DNA of 64,000 bases from RGIG250 sp964540025. Its GTDB lineage: Bacteria > Bacillota > Negativicutes > Selenomonadales > Selenomonadaceae. The position numbers and the translations under genes were made by a program. A model generated the notes under the pieces. That model did not search any database. It saw nothing but the letters and a program-made list of their open reading frames with translations, and was not told where the DNA came from. This document shows positions 63,327 through 64,000 of this stretch, one piece after another (position 1 is the first letter of the stretch; each line of letters starts with the position of its first letter). The stretch is from positions 1 to 64,000 of the forward strand of contig CAZIKQ010000005.1 in NCBI GenBank assembly GCA_964540025.1, written 5' to 3'.

Positions 63327-63355
63327 ATTTTACTACAAGTTACACGATATATCAA
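63327..63355 (-). promoter_or_regulatory. ilvNC promoter (TTGATA-17-TAAAAT)
   Basis: Minus-strand TTGATA (63355-63350), 17-bp spacer and TAAAAT (63332-63327). The -35 overlaps the last codons of dedA. A CodY-like box (63290-63304, 11 of 15 positions) lies in the leader. Confidence 0.65.
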
Positions 63356-63957
63356 GCTTTTTTCTGGTCTCTTTTCCAACGATAATACATGAAGGCAACA
63401 ATAATGACCGAAACTATCACAAAAATTAGGCTGGCTTGGTGTCCGATGGCCATGAGAAGCTCCCAGCTCTCGCCCAAAGCCATGCCGCAGCCGATGATAA
63501 ACACGGTCCAGGGCAGCGAACCGACAAAAGTAAGAATCAGAAACTTTGTAAAGTTCATCCGGGCGAAACCGGCCGGCAAAGATATGAATGTACGGATTAC
63601 CGGTAACAGACGGCTGAAAAATACAGCTTTGTAACCATATTTATCAAACCAGGACTGAGCAAGGTCAACGTGGGACTTCTTTACAAAGAAATATTTACCG
63701 TATTTGTCAATAAATGGGCGTCCTCCCGCTACACCCACATAGTAGGCAAATATAGAGCCTGCCATGCCGCCAATCATACCCGCTACAGTGGAGCCGGTGA
63801 GAGTCATTTTTCCAGCGAATACCAAATAGCCGGCAAAGCCAAGAATAAGCTCGGAGGGAATCGGAATGCAGGCATTTTCAGCAGCCATGAGCAGCGCCAC
63901 GGCAAAATATCCCCAATCCTCAATAAACAATAAAAAGTTGTGAGTTAAACCTTCCAT
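63352..63957 (-). CDS. DedA family membrane protein
   Basis: Integral inner-membrane protein (201 aa, about four to six spans). DedA/VTT marks: ENACIPIPSELILGFAG near the N-terminus, GRPFIDKYGKYF, and the arginine motif FSRLLPVIRTFISLPAG. Members recycle undecaprenyl phosphate or other lipids and support envelope integrity. ATG 63957 has GTGAGG six bases upstream; the ATG at 63969 fits less well. Confidence 0.93.
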   Translation of the reverse strand: MEGLTHNFLLFIEDWGYFAVALLMAAENACIPIPSELILGFAGYLVFAGKMTLTGSTVAGMIGGMAGSIFAYYVGVAGGRPFIDKYGKYFFVKKSHVDLAQSWFDKYGYKAVFFSRLLPVIRTFISLPAGFARMNFTKFLILTFVGSLPWTVFIIGCGMALGESWELLMAIGHQASLIFVIVSVIIVAFMYYRWKRDQKKA

Positions 63958-64000
63958 AATATACCTCACCTTTCTTCACAGGTATAAGAGGTAGCAGCAG

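Overview
The window most likely comes from a Negativicutes-type bacterium, that is, a Firmicutes relative with an outer membrane. The main evidence is the protein at 49586-50872, which carries a signal peptide, one SLH domain, a coiled coil and a beta-barrel ending in Phe. This is the OmpM architecture that ties the outer membrane to peptidoglycan in that class. Also consistent are Firmicutes-like -35/-10 promoters, strong Shine-Dalgarno sites, several TTG/GTG starts, and a gene order mltG-trmR-trhP resembling Bacillus yrrL-yrrM-yrrNO. No phage, plasmid, CRISPR array or complete insertion sequence was found. Nearly all genes lie on the minus strand; the exceptions are a thioesterase (13542) and a two-gene unit (24637-26401).

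Layout, low to high coordinate. 1-480: an inverted-repeat element and a doubtful small ORF. 562-3222: valS. 3357-13300: an eleven-gene complex I operon (nuoA-B-C-D-H-I-J-K-L-M-N) without the NADH module nuoEFG, from a promoter with a palindrome between -35 and -10. 13542-18810: PaaI-type thioesterase, solitary carB, tRNA-Ser(CGA), a DUF523 gene and a DEDDh exonuclease. 18880-24231: a structured intergenic segment, then dnaX, trhP, trmR, mltG and a small charged protein, probably one operon from 24294. 24637-26401: a D-amino-acid-aminotransferase-like protein lacking its PLP lysine, with a DUF4931/GalT-like protein. 26522-32787: sbcC, sbcD, ftsH. 33050-40423: a Hyf/Hyc-like group 4 hydrogenase operon (hyfB-C-E-F-G and a ferredoxin-HyfI fusion). 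40589-42261: a split chromate-type transporter and a flavin reductase. 42281-47405: ruvC-ruvA-ruvB-queH-spoIID-queA. 47596-50872: pckA and the OmpM-like porin. 51015-60014: a Nik/Opp-type ABC importer, an M14/AstE-like zinc hydrolase, a Zn/Cd-type P1B ATPase and a separate HMA protein. 60288-63957: metallophosphoesterase, tRNA-Leu(CAA), ilvC, ilvN and dedA.

How the genes work together. The two respiratory-type operons suggest an anaerobe that couples reduced ferredoxin (or another non-NADH donor) to quinone reduction through an 11-subunit complex I, and to H2 metabolism through the Hyf-like complex. Each carries antiporter-type subunits that could move ions. ATP-dependent PEP carboxykinase fits succinate/propionate-type or gluconeogenic metabolism. 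trhP+trmR (5-methoxyuridine at tRNA position 34) and queA+queH (queuosine) give two wobble-base modification pathways. The 51-60 kb block looks like a metal-handling neighbourhood.

The most unusual observations are: the lysine-less class IV aminotransferase homologue and its DUF4931 partner; an intergenic element present three times within 6.4 kb that ends genes, terminates transcription and appears to carry promoters; a hydrogenase large subunit that ends exactly where related enzymes are cleaved; and the ferredoxin-small-subunit fusion with one degenerate cluster site. All family calls come from reading motifs by eye; no database search was run.
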